DNA of 64,000 nucleotides from Brugia malayi. Taxonomy: Eukaryota > Nematoda > Chromadorea > Rhabditida > Onchocercidae. The position numbers and the translations under genes are program-made. This document shows, piece after piece, positions 1 to 11,345 of this stretch (its first letter is position 1; the number at the start of each line of letters is the position of its first letter). The notes under the pieces were generated by a model, which had not been told where the DNA came from, did no database searches, and saw nothing but the letters and a program-made list of their open reading frames with translations. The stretch lies in contig NW_025062478.1 of assembly GCF_000002995.4 (NCBI RefSeq), positions 9,869,001-9,933,000 of the forward strand. Reading direction: 5' to 3'.

Positions 1-967
1 TGCCATGAGTCGGGATCGAACCAGCGACCTTTAGGTATTTTATAATTTTTGTCGTGAAAGGTTGTCTGGTTGATACTCGAATAGTTGCAATACAGATTAA
101 TAAACCTTTATTATCCGAAAAACCGAACAATAAAAAGGGAAGAAATTTATAAAAGAAGACCGGAGGAATTGAAATTGGTTAACCGAGTAGTAGTCGACCT
201 TAGAGACAATAATTCATGTAATTTTTTAAGATTGAATTTTATATGAGTGGTAATCGGCGTGTCTAAGATAAAAATCATATGTGTGATGAATTGGAAATCT
301 TATGAGAATTGAGAATTTATGATGTGAGATTACATGTGTAATAAATCTTAAAAAACTAAATTTAAGGAGAGATAATTTAAGATACTGTAAGATTGTTTTA
401 CATATGTGAGAATTGAACGTATCTAAGATGAAAACCACATGTGAAAAATCTTAAGAAACTAGATTTATGTAGAGATAATTTATGATATTATGGGATTGTT
501 TTTAGATAGAAGTTTTCGCGAAATTATAAATCGCGACAACTACGATCCATTTCATTTCCTATTATTAATCATCATATTTCGTTTTTCTTTTTTGCTATAT
601 TTTAATTTTTTTTTCATTTCTTTAATTATTTAATTATTAAAAATGAAAAGGGAAAGAAAGAAATTAAAACAATTATTTCTTTAATCGCATTGTTTGCTAT
701 AACACCAAGTCATAAAATATTTCTGATTAAATAAATATAAAAAATGATAAAATTAATTAATTTTGGAGAGCTTCATTAGAAATGATTTAAAAAGTGCAAT
801 AACTATGCTAACTTTATAATACACTTATGTAATACAGTAATTTTTATCTCATAAGTGCATTAAATAAAAGTACAAAACGCATTACGGTCGAATACTGTAT
901 TTTAAGGGATTACGGTAGTGAGGAATTTATAGTTTGCAAAGATTATCACTCACGTGTAGGTCTCTTG
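1..967. repeat. Left copy of ~967 bp flanking direct repeat (foldback element fragment)
   Basis: This sequence matches 55944-56910 almost base for base. I found one difference, near base 850 (gtac here, gcac in the right copy). It begins inside a tRNA-3'-end-like motif on the minus strand (bases 1-30, containing GGTTCGATCCC). It includes the right arm (331-529) of an inverted repeat whose left arm is visible only at the right copy. Homology stops after 'aggtctc' at about 967, where zinc-finger 3' flank begins. The element probably continues upstream of the window. No open reading frame here is convincing. Confidence 0.9.
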
Positions 968-1330
968 ATTTTCATTTTATTTATGCAACAATCGAGGGAG
1001 GAATACATATCAGCAATTTTATTTCATTAGTAATTAAGCAATAGCGATATTTATTTGCAAATTCTTCGTGCATAGCGTGCAAGGTTATTTGCAAATGAAA
1101 TCAGTGGTTGAAGTTAATGCTGAAAAATACATTGCAGGGATAACGAAAAGAAAGTGATACTAGTATGCATATAAGATCAAAGAACAAACAATAATTTATG
1201 AAAAAAGTAGGAAGTAATCAACAATAAAAGAATTAGCAGAGTGCATTTCCTCCGTTTAAAGTGCTCAAGCTTAAATGATTCTTCATATGCAATTTCAATC
1301 TGCATTAAGCCTGAAAATCTTTACTGCTTA
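968..1330 (-). other. 3' flank of ZNF1 with poly(A) signal
   Basis: This stretch is the conserved downstream region found behind other family members (compare 19626-19990). On the minus strand an AATAAA (plus-strand tttatt at 976-981) lies about 350 bases after the ZNF1 stop and is a plausible poly(A) signal. It also holds decayed coding sequence for the final finger, which survives intact only in ZNF5, 7, 9 and 11. The left edge, at about 967, abuts the flanking repeat abruptly. Confidence 0.55.
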
Positions 1331-2440
1331 TCATACAGTGATAAGTCTATTATTCATTTGATGAGTTACCATGTGACTTTGCAAGGTGCATTTCTGTGTG
1401 TAACTTTTTCCGCATATCGAACAACTGTACGGCTTCTCACCGGTATGAATCATCACATGTTTTTTCATATCCCCGAACTGAGTGAAATTTCTCTTGCATA
1501 CTGGACAACTATACGGCTTTTCACAAGTATGAGTCTTCTTATGCCTTTTCATATTACAGAGATCACCGAAATTCTTTTTGCATATGGAACAACTGTACGG
1601 CTTCTCACCGGTATGAACCACCATATGTGCTTTCATACTGCTGGACTGAGTGAAATTCCTTTTGCATATCGAACAACTGTACGGCTTCTCACCGGTATGA
1701 ACCACCATATGTGCTTTCATACTGCTGGACTGAATAAAATTCTTTTTGCATATCGAACAACTGTATGGCTTCTCACCGGTATGAACCACCATATGTGCTT
1801 TCATACTGCTGGACTTAATAAAATTCTTTTTGCATATCGAACAACTGTACGGCTTTTCACCAGTATGAATCATCATATGTTTTTTCATACTGTCAAACCG
1901 AGTGAAATTCTTTTTGCATATCGAACAACTGTACGGCTTTTCACCAGTATGAGTCGTCATATGCCTTTTCATATTACAGAGATCACCGAAATTCTTTTTG
2001 CATACTGGACAACTATACGGCTTTTCACCAGTATGAGTCATCACATGTTTTTTCATATGTGTTATTTCCTTTTGACATATATCACAACGCCGTTTCTTTC
2101 CTGTGCTTTCTTTTTCTGGTTCAATTACTTCCATCAGTGTTTCGATTGGAACAAGTCGTCGCGGTTTAATTCGTTCATCACTCACTCTTTTTACTGATAA
2201 GCCTTGCGATTTATTTCCTTCCTCTTTCACTTTTGATATTGATAAATCCAACGGTTCTGTTTGTTCCGTTTGCGCTACCTTAAATGATATGAAATTATCA
2301 ATGAAAAATCACTGTGAAAAATTTAAATGCCGATGGTATTGTGGTGTTATGTTGTTTTTTTTTTTAACTTTATGTGGACTTACTGTGTTTCGAATATTGC
2401 TCAATTGGAAGACAAAGAAGAATAAATAGATGAAATGCAT
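1331..2440 (-). CDS. ZNF1: C2H2 zinc-finger protein with predicted signal-like first exon
   Basis: Two exons are proposed: 2440-2384 (19 codons) and 2278-1331. Exon 1 reads MHFIYLFFFVFQLSNIRNT, a hydrophobic signal-peptide-like segment, and ends at a perfect GTAAGT donor. The 105 bp intron ends in TTTAAG and the join is in frame. The finger exon has an in-frame TGA upstream and no ATG before the conserved N-terminal block, so an upstream exon is needed. Exon 2 encodes a conserved ~50-residue acidic/basic leader (DLSISKVKEE, then KKRR), one short degenerate finger (CDIC, only 9 residues to the first His), then eight classical C2H2 fingers with TGEKPY linkers. The C-terminus ends early (MNNRLITV) and loses the last family finger. 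C2H2 arrays of this type usually bind DNA. Whether this protein is nuclear or secreted is unknown, and the acceptor is weaker than the donor. Confidence 0.8.
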
Positions 2441-2467
2441 GTTAATGAGAATAGTTTGTTGCCAATT

Positions 2468-2475
2468 CTGAAAAA
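2468..2475 (-). promoter_or_regulatory. Probable spliced-leader trans-splice acceptor of ZNF1
   Basis: On the minus strand this reads TTTTTCAG, the consensus nematode acceptor, 28 bases ahead of the ATG at 2440. The same site precedes the signal-like exon in ZNF2, 3, 5, 7, 9 and 11-15. No upstream cis exon is evident, so it is read as a trans-splice site. This is an inference; RNA data would decide. Confidence 0.5.
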
Positions 2476-5150
2476 CATTCAAATTTATTGACGGTTGCTT
2501 CTAAAGAATAATGTCGCTGCTATTTGACAAATGCGCAAAGGAGATATTTCTTCAAGTAAATGCTTTTCTAAATATATTAGTTTATTAACAAATTTATCAT
2601 CTAATCCCAAAATCCCTGTCATAACTCAAAAGTTTGAAAAGAGGTAATCTTCTGTCGTCTTCTGTCGAAATGAATGAAATAAAACTACTGAATGAAAATT
2701 GTAGGAGAGTGTGACAGAGGCCAACCGATCAATTCTGTTAGATATTGTTCGATAATCGCATGTATAACTTCTCATTCAGATGGGGGTGGCAAACTACGTG
2801 TATTGATAACTTACGTCTACGTATAATAACGTATGTATAGCAATAATAATAGAATATATAATAATGTATAATAAAATGATAATAGCACTACTGCTTAATC
2901 CTTTATACTGAATCATTTCTTTTCAGCTTCTGTATTTTATTGTTATAAATAATTTATGCAAAGCAGTTATGACACTTTTTGTAATTTTATTATATTTCGC
3001 TTCAATTTTTCCACATTTTCAAATTTTTGGGAATATTGGAAAGAATGGAAAATTACATTGCTGCATCTCTTATAATTGGTAATGTTGATTTATAAATGCT
3101 AAATGGTTTCAACTTTAAATTTGCTTTGTGTTGTGTGCAAATTAGGTTATTAAATTTTTTTTACGATTTTCATATTTAACACCATGTGATGTAGATAGCT
3201 GTCAAATGAATTCTTATTGATGATTTCCAATACTTTTAAACTTTTCAAATGCCAATTGCAATGAAAATATGAAGAAAAAAGGCGATGGTAATGATCCTAT
3301 CATTTACTGACAGTAATCAGCAACGTTGCACAATGTGTGGTTGGTACAACTTAAGTGCTGAACTTGAAGGTATAAGTTCGCCATCTATGGGCTATGTAAC
3401 AAATGGAGTTGCCTAATGGCTTCATACGACAAGTTCGAACTGGAATTATCTGCAATTTCTCATTGTAGAATTTAAGAAGGACAGGTTTCAATTTGTTCTT
3501 ATAAGCAAGGATGTGACACCATCGTTATTAATTGATCTTCACTGATTTTTTTTATTTATTTAGCAATAGCTACTTTTTTTTTTCTTTTCTTGTTTCGTGA
3601 TTGTTGAAGTAAAGCAAAAGATAAAAAAGTTCTTTTTACACAGTAAATAAGCCAAGTTGAACATATGTAAATGATGTCTAAATGATGTAACAAAGTGAGT
3701 GAGAAAAACAAAACTGACATAACAAGTAAATGAATCAGTTGTTCTACTTTTCAAATATTTTTATCATTTAAAATATTTGTTAATATGAATATTAACAAAT
3801 TTTTTTCCTTTATATCTATGCCATTCTCAAAATTATAAATACAACTTCTGTTGCACGGCTCATTACAGTTTGCATTGATTAGTGGTAGCTGCTAATTAAT
3901 CAAATTGAAAATTTGTTTTTTTACTAAATTAACCATGCGATGGACAGAAATTTTCTCTTTCAACGATTTCTCTCTTATAAATATTGTTTTCATTAAAAAA
4001 AAAAAAAAAAAATGATGTTAAAACTGATAAATGAGCAAAATTAGTATTAAATATTTTCCTTTCATTTATGAATAATAAAAAAAAACAGTTTCAGTCGTTT
4101 TTGTTTCCTTCTGTAATTATAAACTGCTATTATCTTACTGTCGAACGGAAGCTTCAAACACTATGATTTTAAAGCAATAATTCTAGCATTATCTTTTAGT
4201 GCTTTTTTTATTCCATCACCTGGATTTTTCGAATTACTCGAATACCGTTAGTATCAGACGTTTTTTTTTTCAATGAAGTTAACAATAGTTAGCTATTAAA
4301 AATTCCTAAAATAATGATTAATAATTAATCATTATGGTTACATGAAAGTTTCTCTCCGTTGCCTTCTTTCTTTTCCGCTATCAATTTTCTGAGATCTGCC
4401 AATATTTTAATTAATTACGAACTATTAAACAAATTTGCTTCTCACAATTCCAGCATGTAAAAAAATAAATTATAGAAATTGGAAAAAATAGAGTGATTAA
4501 ATTCAAAAGATTAAAACAAATCAAATATACGGCACATTGTGATTTAATGACATCACACCGACAAAAAAAGTTAATAGGCTGATAAAACTTTGCCAAAAGT
4601 GTTGACATAATTCATTAAAGTGAAAGCTAATGGTTCTAAAAATAATTCGATCAGCACGAATAATTAGACAGATATTGTATATGTTTTCTGAAAATTTCTT
4701 GTTGATTTTTAACTGTAATACTTTATTAATAGCCGATTAAATATTTAGTCACTCGCTGATATAAGTTTGACGCTCTGTTGTAAACCGCATAACCAAACAA
4801 CTTTATGAAATGATATGTTGTGTTTAAGAAGATTCTTTTCTTTCCCAAAAATTGATTTTCATTTTATTTATGCAATAATCGAGAGAGGAATACATATGAG
4901 CAATTCCATTTCATAAGTAATTTAAAAATAGCGATATTTATTCGCAAGTTCTTCGTACACAGCATGCAAGATTACTTGTGTAGATTACTTGTTACTTGTA
5001 AAGAAAAACGCTGCAAGAACAAAAAACAGGGACGAAAAACGACATAAATGTGCATATAAGATCAAACAAAAGAAATAGCTAACAACAGAGAATGTAAATA
5101 ATAAAATAGAAATAGCAGAGAGCATTTCATTTGTTTAAAGTACGCGAAAT
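2476..5150. other. Intergenic: ZNF1 upstream flank, unique DNA, ZNF2 downstream flank
   Basis: Bases 2476-3116 are the conserved upstream (promoter-side) flank shared by the family. Bases 3117-4615 are AT-rich DNA absent from the array copies, with no gene that I can support; they contain a perfect 12 bp AT palindrome with a one-base centre at 4311-4335. Bases 4616-5150 are the conserved ZNF2 downstream flank, matching for example 25105-25630. The array junction joins sequence like 3116 to sequence like 4616, so the 3117-4615 interval was lost in the array founder. Confidence 0.6.
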
Positions 5151-5296
5151 TTAATGATTCTTCATGTGCGATTTCAAGCCGGATTTAGCCTGAAAATCTT
5201 TACTGCATACAGTATAGTGGTAGACAGGTCTATTCATTTCATGAGTTGCCATGTGAGACTGCAAATGGTGTTTATGTATGAAACCTTTTCTACATA
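5151..5296 (-). pseudogene. Out-of-frame 3' tail of ZNF2 (last two fingers)
   Basis: A one-base deletion (plus strand ggctttcaccc where other copies have ggcttttcacc, near 5311-5322) ends ZNF2 at 5297 after HTGESRIVV. Beyond it the former reading frame remains readable to a TAA at 5151-5153: one normal-looking finger and a last finger whose first Cys is replaced by Tyr. All B-type copies carry the same tail. Confidence 0.75.
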
Positions 5297-6575
5297 TCAA
5301 ACAACTATACGGCTTTCACCCGTATGAATCATCATATGTGATTTCATACTGTCAGACCGAGTGAAATTCTTTTTGCATATCGAACAACTGTACGGCTTTT
5401 CACCAGCATGAGTCGTCGTCATATGTCTTTTCATATTACGGAGATCACCGAAATTCCTTTTGCATATCGAACAACTGTGCGGCTTTTCACTGGTATGAAT
5501 CATCATATGTGATTTCATACTGCTGGACTGAATAAAATTCTTTTTGCATATCGAACAACTGTACGGCTTTTCACCCGTATGAATCATCACATGTTTTTTC
5601 ATATCCCCGAACTGAGTGAAATTTCTCTTGCATAGTGGACAACTATGAGGTTTTTCACCAGTATGAGTCATCATATGATTTTTTATATGGCAGGATTGAG
5701 TGAAATTTCTCTTGCATACTGAACAACTATACGGCTTTTCACCGGTATGAGTCTTCTTATGCCTTTTCATATTACAGAGATCAGCGAAATTCTTTTTGCA
5801 TATGGAACAACTGTACGGCTTCTCACCGGTATGAACCACCATATGTGCTATCATACTGCTGGACTGAATAAAATTCTTTTTGCATATCGAACAACTATAC
5901 GGCTTTTCACCAGTATGAGTCATCATATGATTTTTTATATGGCAGGATTGAGTGAAATTTCTCTTGCATATCGAACAACTGTACGGCTTTTCACCAGTAT
6001 GAGTCGTCATATGCCTTTTCATATTACAGAGATCACCGAAATTCTTTTTGCATACTGGACAACTATACGGCTTTTCACCAGTATGAGTCATCATATGACT
6101 TTTTATATGGCAGGATTGAGTGAAATTTCTCTTGCATACTGGACAACTATACGGCTTTTCACCGGTATGAGTCATCACATGTTTTTTCATATGTGTTATT
6201 TCCTTTTGACATATATCACAACGCCGTTTCTTTCCTGTGCTTTCTTTTTCTGGTTCAATTACTTCCATCAGTGTTTCGATTGGAACAAGTCGTCGCGGTT
6301 TAATTCGTTCATCACTCACTCTTTTTACTGATAAGCCTTGCGATTTATTTCCTTCCTCTTTCACTTTTGATATTGATAAATCCAACGGTTCTGTTTGTTC
6401 CGTTTGCGCTACCTTAAATGATATGAAATTATCAATGAAAAATCACTGTGAAAAATTTAAATGCCGATGGTATTGTGGTGTTATGTTGTTTTTTTTTTTT
6501 AACTTTATGTGGACTTACTGTGTTTCGAATATTGCTCAATTGGAAGACAAAGAAGAATAAATAGATGAAATGCAT
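5297..6575 (-). CDS. ZNF2: C2H2 zinc-finger protein, B-type founder-like, frameshifted 3' end
   Basis: Proposed exons are 6575-6519 (signal-like, same 19 residues as ZNF1) and 6412-5297. The finger exon holds the conserved leader, the short degenerate finger and ten C2H2 fingers, the most in the window. It equals the array B-type gene plus two extra fingers (helix modules GDLCNMKR and TQSCHIKN), an in-register 56-residue difference. One finger has four residues between its two His (HMTTTH) with an AGEK linker. The 3' end is truncated by the shared one-base deletion, so its last two fingers are out of frame. It lies outside the homogeneous array and looks closest to the ancestor of the B genes. 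Confidence 0.8.
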
Positions 6576-8438
6576 GTTAATGAGAATAGTTTGTTGCCAA
6601 TTCTGAAAAACATTCAAATTTATTGACGGTTGCTTCTAAAGAATAATGTCGCTGCTATTTGACAAATGCGCAAAGGAGATATTTCTTCAAGTAAATGCTT
6701 TTCTAAATATATTAGTTTATTAACAAATTTATCATCTAATCCCAAAATCCCTGTCATAACTCAAAAGTTTGAAAAGAGGTAATCTTCTGTCGTCTTCTGT
6801 CGAAATGAATGAAATAAAACTACTGAATGAAAATTGTAGGAGAGTGTGACAGAGGCCAACCGATCAATTCTGTTAGATATTGTTCGATAATCGCATGTAT
6901 AACTTCTCATTCAGATGGGGGTGGCAAACTACGTGTATTGATAACTTACGTCTATGTATAATAACGTATGTATAGCAATAATAATAGAATATATAATAAT
7001 GTATAATAAAATGATAATAGCACTACTGCTTAATCCTTTATACTGAATCATTTCTTTTCAGTTTCTGTATTTTATTGTTATAAATAATTTATGCAAAGCA
7101 GTTGTGACATTTTTTGTAATCTTATTATATTTCGCTTCAATTTTTCCACATTTTCAAATTTTTGGGAATATTAGCAAGAATGGAAAATTACATCGCTGCA
7201 TCTTTTATAATTGATAATGTTAAATTTATAAATGCTAAATGATTTCAACAGATCTTTCCAATCTTTTTCTTGCACACATTCTAACATATTTAACATACGT
7301 CCTTTGTTTCCTTTAACTGAAGGCATATCATATGGACATATGATATTACAAAATGGTTGAGATAACTGTGAATACAAATGACTAAAATGATTTGATTGAT
7401 TTGTTTTTTATCCTCAAATTCTAAAATAAATATCAGTAGTAATTTCCCAGATTTCCTTCAAAATCCAAAAGCTTTATTTATTCAAAACAAATCCTTTGCT
7501 CCACGAAACTAATCACTTTCGTTTCTTGTCGCTTTCTTTTCCTCCGTTGTTTTCTTTCTTTTGCGCTATCAATTTTCTGACATTAGTCAATTAATTTAAT
7601 TAATTTTACAAGTAGGCGATTAAACAGTATTGGTAGACACAGTTGCATCACGCAAAAAAAAAAAAAAAAAAAAGAGTAAATAGAATCTGGAATAAATATT
7701 GCAATAAAATTGAAAAGGTCAAATATATATCACATGGCGATTCCTTAACGGGTGCAATGAGTGACTTCGCAGCGACAAAAAAATAAAATTAATTCGGTTG
7801 GTAAAACTTTTGGGTTATCTGTTAACATAAATGATCGAAGTGAGAATTATGGTTTCAAGAATATTTCAGTCAGTGCAAATAGTTTAAACAGTTGTGATAT
7901 TGTATGTGCCTCTTCAAATCTCTTGCTGGTTTTCATCTGTAATACTTTGTTGAATGCCGAATAAATATTTAGTCACTCTCTGATATATGTTTGACGCTCT
8001 GTCGTAGATCGCATAATTAAACAAATTTATAAAATGATATGTTGTGATTAAGAAGATTCGTTCCCAAAAATTTATTTTCATTTCATTTATTCAATAGTCG
8101 AATTCAATAATCGGAGGAATACATATGAGCAATTCCATTTCATTACTAATGTAGTCATAGCGATACTATTATTCAAATTTTTCGTGCATAGCATGCAAAT
8201 GAAACCATTAGATGAAGTTAACATTAAAAAACATATTTGCAAGAATAACAAAGAAGAAAAAGATATTAGTATGCATATAGGATCAAAGAACAAATAATAA
8301 TTTGTCATAAAAAATTAGTAAATATTCAACAATAACAGAATTAGCAGAGTGCATTTCATCCGTTTAAAGTGCTCAAGCTTTAATGATTCTTCATATGCAA
8401 TTTCAATCTGCATTTAGCCTGAAAATCTTGACTGCTTA
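6576..8438. other. Intergenic between ZNF2 and ZNF3
   Basis: Bases 6576-7205 are the family upstream flank, in the variant form (gaatgaaaattg, ttgtgacat) that reappears only upstream of ZNF15. Bases 7380-7560 have a decayed relative at about 19015-19190. Bases 7685-8438 are the family downstream flank leading to ZNF3, again with cataaatg... poly(A)-type sequence. No further gene is supported. Confidence 0.5.
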
Positions 8439-9624
8439 TCATACAGTGATAAGTCTATTATTCATTTGATGAGTTACCATGTGAGTCTGCAAATGGTGTT
8501 TATGCATGAAACCTTTCCTGCATATCGGACAACTATACGGTTTTTCACCAGTATGAATCATCATATGTTTTTTCATACTGTCAGACCGAGTGAAATTCTT
8601 TTTGCACATCGAACAACTGTACGGCTTTTCACCAGTATGAACCACCATATGTGCTTTCATACTGCTGGACTGAGTGAAATTCTTTTTGCATATGGAACAA
8701 CTGTAAGGCTTCTCACCAGTATGAACCACCATATGTGCTTTCATACTGCTGGACTGAGTGAAATTCTTTTTGCATATGGAACAACTGTACGACTTCTCAC
8801 CAGTATGAACCACCATATGTGCTTTCATACTGCTGGACTGAGTGAAATTCTTTTTGCATATGGAACAACTGTACGGCTTTTCACCAGTATGAGTCGTCAT
8901 ATGCCTTTTCATATTACAGAGATCACCGAAATTCTTTTTGCATATGGAACAACTGTACGGCTTCTCACCGGTATGAACCACCATATGTGCTTTCATACTG
9001 CTGGACTGAGTGAAATTCTTTTTGCATATCGAACAACTGTACGGCTTTTCACCCGTATGAATCATCACATGTTTTTTCATATCCCCGAACTGAGTGAAAT
9101 TTCTCTTGCATAGTGGACAACTATGAGGTTTTTCACCAGTATGAGTCATCATATGTTTTTTTATATGACAGGATTGAGTGAAATTTCTCTTGCATACTGG
9201 ACAACTATACGGCTTTTTACCAGTATGAGTCATCACATGTTTTTTCATATGTGTTATTTCCTTTTGACATATATCACAACGCCGTTTCTTTCCTGTGCTT
9301 TCTTTTTCTGGTTCAATTACTTCCATCAGTGTTTCGATTGGAACAAGTCGTCGCGGTTTAATTCGTTCATCACTCACTCTTTGCACTGATAAGCCTTGCG
9401 ATTCCTCTTTCACTTTTGATATTGATAAATCCAACGGTTCTGTTTGTTCCGTTTGCGCTACCTTAAATGATATGAAATTATCAATGAAAAATCACTGTGA
9501 AAAATTTAAATGCCGATAGTATTGTGGTGTTATGTTGTTTTTTTTTTTTAACTTTATGTGGACTTACTGGGTTTCGAATATTGCTCAATTGGAAGACAAA
9601 GAAGAATAAATAGATGAAATGCAT
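8439..9624 (-). CDS. ZNF3: C2H2 zinc-finger protein
   Basis: Proposed exons are 9624-9568 and 9461-8439. Exon 1 differs from the other copies by one visible residue (Pro instead of Thr as its last codon, CCA|GTAAGT) and keeps the donor. The leader lacks three residues (GNK) present in the other copies. The degenerate first finger is followed by nine C2H2 fingers, four of which share the same helix module TQSSSMKAH, a sign of local finger amplification. The protein ends in MNNRLITV like ZNF1 and ZNF4, so the final family finger is lost. One linker is TGKKPY rather than TGEKPY. Confidence 0.8.
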
Positions 9625-10262
9625 ATTAATGAGAATAATTTGTTGCCAATTCTGAAAAACATTCAAATTTATTGACGGTTGCTTCTAAAGAATAATATCG
9701 CTGCTATTTGACAAATGCGCAAAGAAGATATTTCTTCAAGTAAATGCTTTTCTAAATATATTAGTTTATTAACAAATTTATCATCTAATTCCAAAATCCC
9801 TGTCATAACTCAAAAGTTTGAAAAGAGGTAATCTTCTGTCGTCTTCTGTCGAAATGAATGAAATAAAACTACTGAATAAAAATTGTAGGAGAGTGTGACA
9901 GAGGCCAACCGATCAATTCTGTTAGATATTGTTCGATAATCGCATGTATAAGTTCTCATTCAGATGGGAGTGGCAAACTACGTGTATTAATAACTTACGT
10001 CCACGTAAAATAAGTATAGCAATAATAATAGAATATGTAATAATGTACAATAAAATGATAATAGCACTACTGCTTAATCCTTTATACTGAATCATTTCTT
10101 TTCAGTTTCTGTATTTTATTGTTATAAATAATTTATGCAAAGCAGTTGTGACATTTTTTGTAATTTTATTTCATTTCGCTTCAATTTTCCACATTTTCAA
10201 ATTTTTTGGGAATAATAGCAAGAATGGAAAATTACATCGCTGCATCTTTTATAATTGATAAT
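9625..10262. other. ZNF3 upstream flank
   Basis: Conserved family upstream region, somewhat more diverged from the array copies than the ZNF1 and ZNF2 versions (for example a shortened acgtaaaataagtatag stretch). It includes the TTTTTCAG acceptor near 9652-9659 on the minus strand. No other gene is visible. Confidence 0.5.
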
Positions 10263-10445
10263 GTTGCTGATTTCAAGCCGAATTTAGCCTGAAAATCTTT
10301 GCTGCATGCAGTAAAGTGATACGTTTAATATTATGTGTTATGAGTTACCATGTGACTTTGCAAAGTGCATTTCTGTGTGTAAGTTTTCTCGCATATCGAA
10401 CAACTGTTCGGCTTTTCACCGGTATGAGTCGTCATATGTTGAGAA
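10263..10445 (-). pseudogene. Zinc-finger relic
   Basis: On the minus strand the sequence reads part of one finger, a TGEKP linker, then CSICEKTYTQKCTLQSHMVTH and a stop shortly after, with a decayed last finger (plus strand tttcaagccgaatttagcctg) beyond. On the right it breaks off inside a finger and joins sequence resembling the family 3' flank (aaacatattgcggggataac). On the left it abuts the ZNF3 upstream flank. It is a deletion-scarred remnant of another array member, not a working gene. Confidence 0.75.
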
Positions 10446-11345
10446 ACATATTGCGGGGATAACAAAATAGTGAAGAAAATGACTCTAATATAACGTATGT
10501 AACTTACTGTTAAGCAATTTATAATATTACTTATTGATAAGCAATTTATATTTATTAAACTAGAAATGAATTTTCGTAATAAAACTTGAAGAGAAAATAA
10601 ATTACACTTCTATAATCTTTCTATTAAATTTATGCCACAAGCAATATTTGCATATTCAAAACTAAAAGTAGAAAACTAAAAAAATGTATTAGTACTGATA
10701 ATATGTTTTTAAAGTACTAGTAATTAATTTAAAAAGCGGTTGTTGACTGATAAAAAAAGGTATTATTTCATTCTTATTTAAACAATGTTTTAGGATCATA
10801 GATGGATTTTTAAATAAATGAAAGTTTTCTTATGAACAAAAAAACTCCTCTGTCTTTTTTTTAAGTAAAATTAGAAGGTGTGTAAAATTTACTAAAGCGA
10901 TATTTATAATAATTATTAAACAATGCGAAAAAGTGTGTATATTTTAGCAGATGCCTGAAAAACCAAAAGATTTTCAAACAACTAAATTAGAAAAATTTGA
11001 CAAGTTTGTTTCCCGTTTTTTTCTTTTTCTTGAAAAAAAAATCAATTTAATGACTTTTAAATTTTCTATATATCATTAATAATAATTTTTTTTTTAAAAA
11101 AAAGATCATCCTATGCTATTTTCAAATCTATTTTGTTTTGCTTTTTTTTTTTGTTTTTTTTTTTTTTTTTTTGTTTTTTTGATATATTTCCATATTTTCT
11201 TCATTATTTATAAAATAAATTTCAAATTTGTTTTGTTATATTCCAATAAAATTGAAAAAGAAAAGAAAACATATAATTTTATTTTTAAAAAAAATTTTAT
11301 AAGTCAAAAAAAGAAAAAATAAAGAAAATAATTACTTGCAGGCAT
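10446..11345. other. Intergenic, AT-rich
   Basis: Low-complexity AT-rich DNA with long T runs around 11140-11180. No gene is supported. An acceptor-like ttacttgcag at 11332-11341 lies just ahead of the ATG at 11346 and may be a trans-splice site for the next gene. Confidence 0.4.

Noticed and set aside
1..30. A functional tRNA gene on the minus strand at the flanking repeats
   Set aside because: Only the T-arm and 3'-end-like part is visible, the T stem has a mismatch, no matching acceptor, D or anticodon arms follow, and CCA is encoded, which is not usual for eukaryotic tRNA genes.
1241..2197. Long plus-strand open frames opposite every finger exon (up to 318 codons, also at 5747, 8466, 23574, 26228 and others)
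   Set aside because: They are antisense shadows of the 84 bp finger repeat, whose codon pattern happens to leave the opposite strand open. Their translation is a repetitive artefact and they have no independent start or splice context.
1331..2251. Starting the finger proteins at the first codon of the visible leader (DLSISK)
   Set aside because: That codon is TTG in every copy. A eukaryotic gene needs an AUG or an upstream exon, and a phase-compatible upstream exon is present.
2103..2429. Plus-strand open frame of ~108 codons over each gene's leader and first exon
   Set aside because: It runs antisense to the leader, intron and signal-like exon, ends at a poly-T-dependent boundary and changes length with T-run slippage.
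4311..4335. Perfect 12 bp AT palindrome with one-base centre as a regulatory site
   Set aside because: Such palindromes are expected by chance in DNA this AT-rich and it is not conserved in the array.
8439..9434. CRISPR-like regularly spaced repeats
   Set aside because: The periodicity is 84 bp, coding in frame as C2H2 fingers with TGEKPY linkers, with no constant repeat and unique spacer structure.
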